Part shown: piece by piece, positions 13,690 to 14,337 of the stretch
How the letters are laid out: each line of letters opens with the position of its first letter
How positions within the stretch are numbered: position 1 is the first letter of the stretch
Source of the DNA: Candidatus Glassiibacteriota bacterium
Lineage (GTDB): Bacteria; Gemmatimonadota; Glassbacteria; GWA2-58-10
NCBI GenBank assembly: GCA_016934095.1
Contig: JAFGTO010000324.1
Coordinates: 1-14,337, forward strand
Direction of reading: 5' to 3'
Length of the DNA: 14,337 bases
Notes under the pieces: model-generated
Told to the model about the DNA's origin: nothing
Databases searched by the model: none
The model's input: the letters and a program-made list of their open reading frames with translations, nothing else
Made by a program: the position numbers and the translations under genes

Positions 13690-14337
13690 ATGATCTGCCC
13701 TGCTTGCAGAAGTGAGAATCCCAACAGCAACTGGTTCTGCGACCGCTGCGGCCATGCCCTCAGGGAAGCCGATCCGGGCGGCCGGACCCCTGCCGGTATC
13801 CCGGCGCAGCGGAGCGCCGCATCCTCGCTGAAAGATACTGCACCGGCCGCGCACCCGGCCCTCTTTGCAGAGCGCTACCGTGGCCTGACCAGGATCGGGG
13901 ATGGCGCCATGGCCACGGTCTACCGGGCGCAGGATGAGGTCCTCGGCCAGGTGGTGGCCCTCAAGGTCCTCCACCCGGACCTGTCCGAAAACCAGGGTTT
14001 CCTCGAGCGTTTCCGCCGCGAGATCGCCCTGGCCAGGACCATTACCCACCCTAATGTCTACCGGATCTACGACATCGGCCTTACCGGAGGCAACTATTTT
14101 ATCAGCATGGAATATATCGACGGGCGGGAGCTGAAAAGCCTCATCCCCGGTAAAAAATTCAACCTCTCCCGGGGTCTGGACATTGTCAGGCAGGTAGCCC
14201 AGGGCCTGAACCAGGCCCACCACCAGGGGATCATCCACCGCGACCTGAAGCCCCAGAACATCATGATCGAGAAAAACAGCAACCGCTGCGTGGTGATGGA
14301 TTTCGGCATCGCCGTGGGCGGAAGCCTCAGCGCCCTG
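13690..14337 (+). CDS. zinc-ribbon Ser/Thr protein kinase, 3' end cut by window edge
   Basis: An open frame of 216 codons from ATG 13690 to the window edge with no stop. An N-terminal zinc ribbon has Cys pairs at 3/6 and 17/20 (CPAC and CDRC), followed by a Pro/Ala-rich linker (about 28-58). The eukaryotic-type kinase domain starts near 63: Gly-rich loop IGDGAMATVY (69-78), the ATP-binding Lys at 92 (VALKVL), catalytic loop HRDLKPQN (183-190) and DFG (204-206). All catalytic residues seen so far are present, so it should be active. The part beyond the activation segment, and any membrane span or sensor domain, lies outside the window. A weak purine-rich AAGAAGAG lies 8 bases before the ATG. 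A cytoplasmic kinase end next to the transmembrane TPR-ATPase suggests shared signalling. Confidence 0.93.
   Translation, partial: MICPACRSENPNSNWFCDRCGHALREADPGGRTPAGIPAQRSAASSLKDTAPAAHPALFAERYRGLTRIGDGAMATVYRAQDEVLGQVVALKVLHPDLSENQGFLERFRREIALARTITHPNVYRIYDIGLTGGNYFISMEYIDGRELKSLIPGKKFNLSRGLDIVRQVAQGLNQAHHQGIIHRDLKPQNIMIEKNSNRCVVMDFGIAVGGSLSAL

Noticed and set aside
12832..14238. Minus-strand open frame (468 codons) spanning the ThuA-like and kinase genes
   Set aside because: It crosses two well-supported plus-strand genes and their gap, and its translation shows no family motif. It hides the true kinase frame, which has no stop in the window.

Overview
The window looks like a chromosomal piece from a diderm (Gram-negative type) bacterium with high GC, by eye roughly 60 percent. 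Evidence for an outer membrane is direct: a Wzi-like barrel protein, an OmpP1/FadL-type barrel protein with a terminal Phe, and a lipobox lipoprotein. An ASPIC/UnbV beta-propeller protein ending in a dockerin, an OMPP1-like protein, a ThuA-like exported protein, zinc-ribbon Ser/Thr kinases and several starts without a Shine-Dalgarno sequence together suggest a little-cultured lineage of the Fibrobacteres-Chlorobi-Bacteroidetes type or a neighbouring candidate phylum. This is inference from gene style only; no marker gene is present. I see no RNA genes, insertion sequences, CRISPR arrays or att sites.

Left part (1-915, minus strand): a GNAT acetyltransferase followed by a carboxymuconolactone decarboxylase (AhpD-like) gene that runs off the left edge; they form a small operon. 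A 299-base divergent intergenic region (916-1214) holds a good sigma-70 type promoter pointing right and, at best, a weak one pointing left; I see no gene in it.

Middle (1215-4501, plus strand): a Wzi-family outer-membrane barrel gene, then 38 bases later a sigma-54 activator (bacterial enhancer-binding protein: GAF, AAA+ with GAFTGA, Fis-type HTH). A 275-base AT-rich gap (4502-4776) follows. It contains a dyad, an IHF-like motif and a near-consensus -24/-12 sigma-54 promoter, in the order expected for an enhancer-controlled promoter, plus a GC-rich hairpin.

Right part (4777-14337, plus strand): six co-directional genes. They are a 1058-residue exported FG-GAP/ASPIC/dockerin protein, a small lipoprotein of unknown function, an OmpP1/FadL-like barrel, a 904-residue protein with extracytoplasmic TPRs joined through one membrane span to a cytoplasmic STAND-type ATPase, an exported ThuA-like protein, and a zinc-ribbon Ser/Thr protein kinase cut by the right edge. 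Gaps are 13 to about 112 bases.

Working model (inference): the Wzi gene and activator are made from a housekeeping promoter. The activator then turns on, through sigma-54, a cell-surface module: exported propeller protein, lipoprotein and barrel. A transmembrane TPR-ATPase and a kinase next to it could report envelope status to the cytoplasm. The parts are recognisable families, but the combination, the propeller-dockerin fusion and the TPR-membrane-STAND protein are the pieces most likely to be undescribed.
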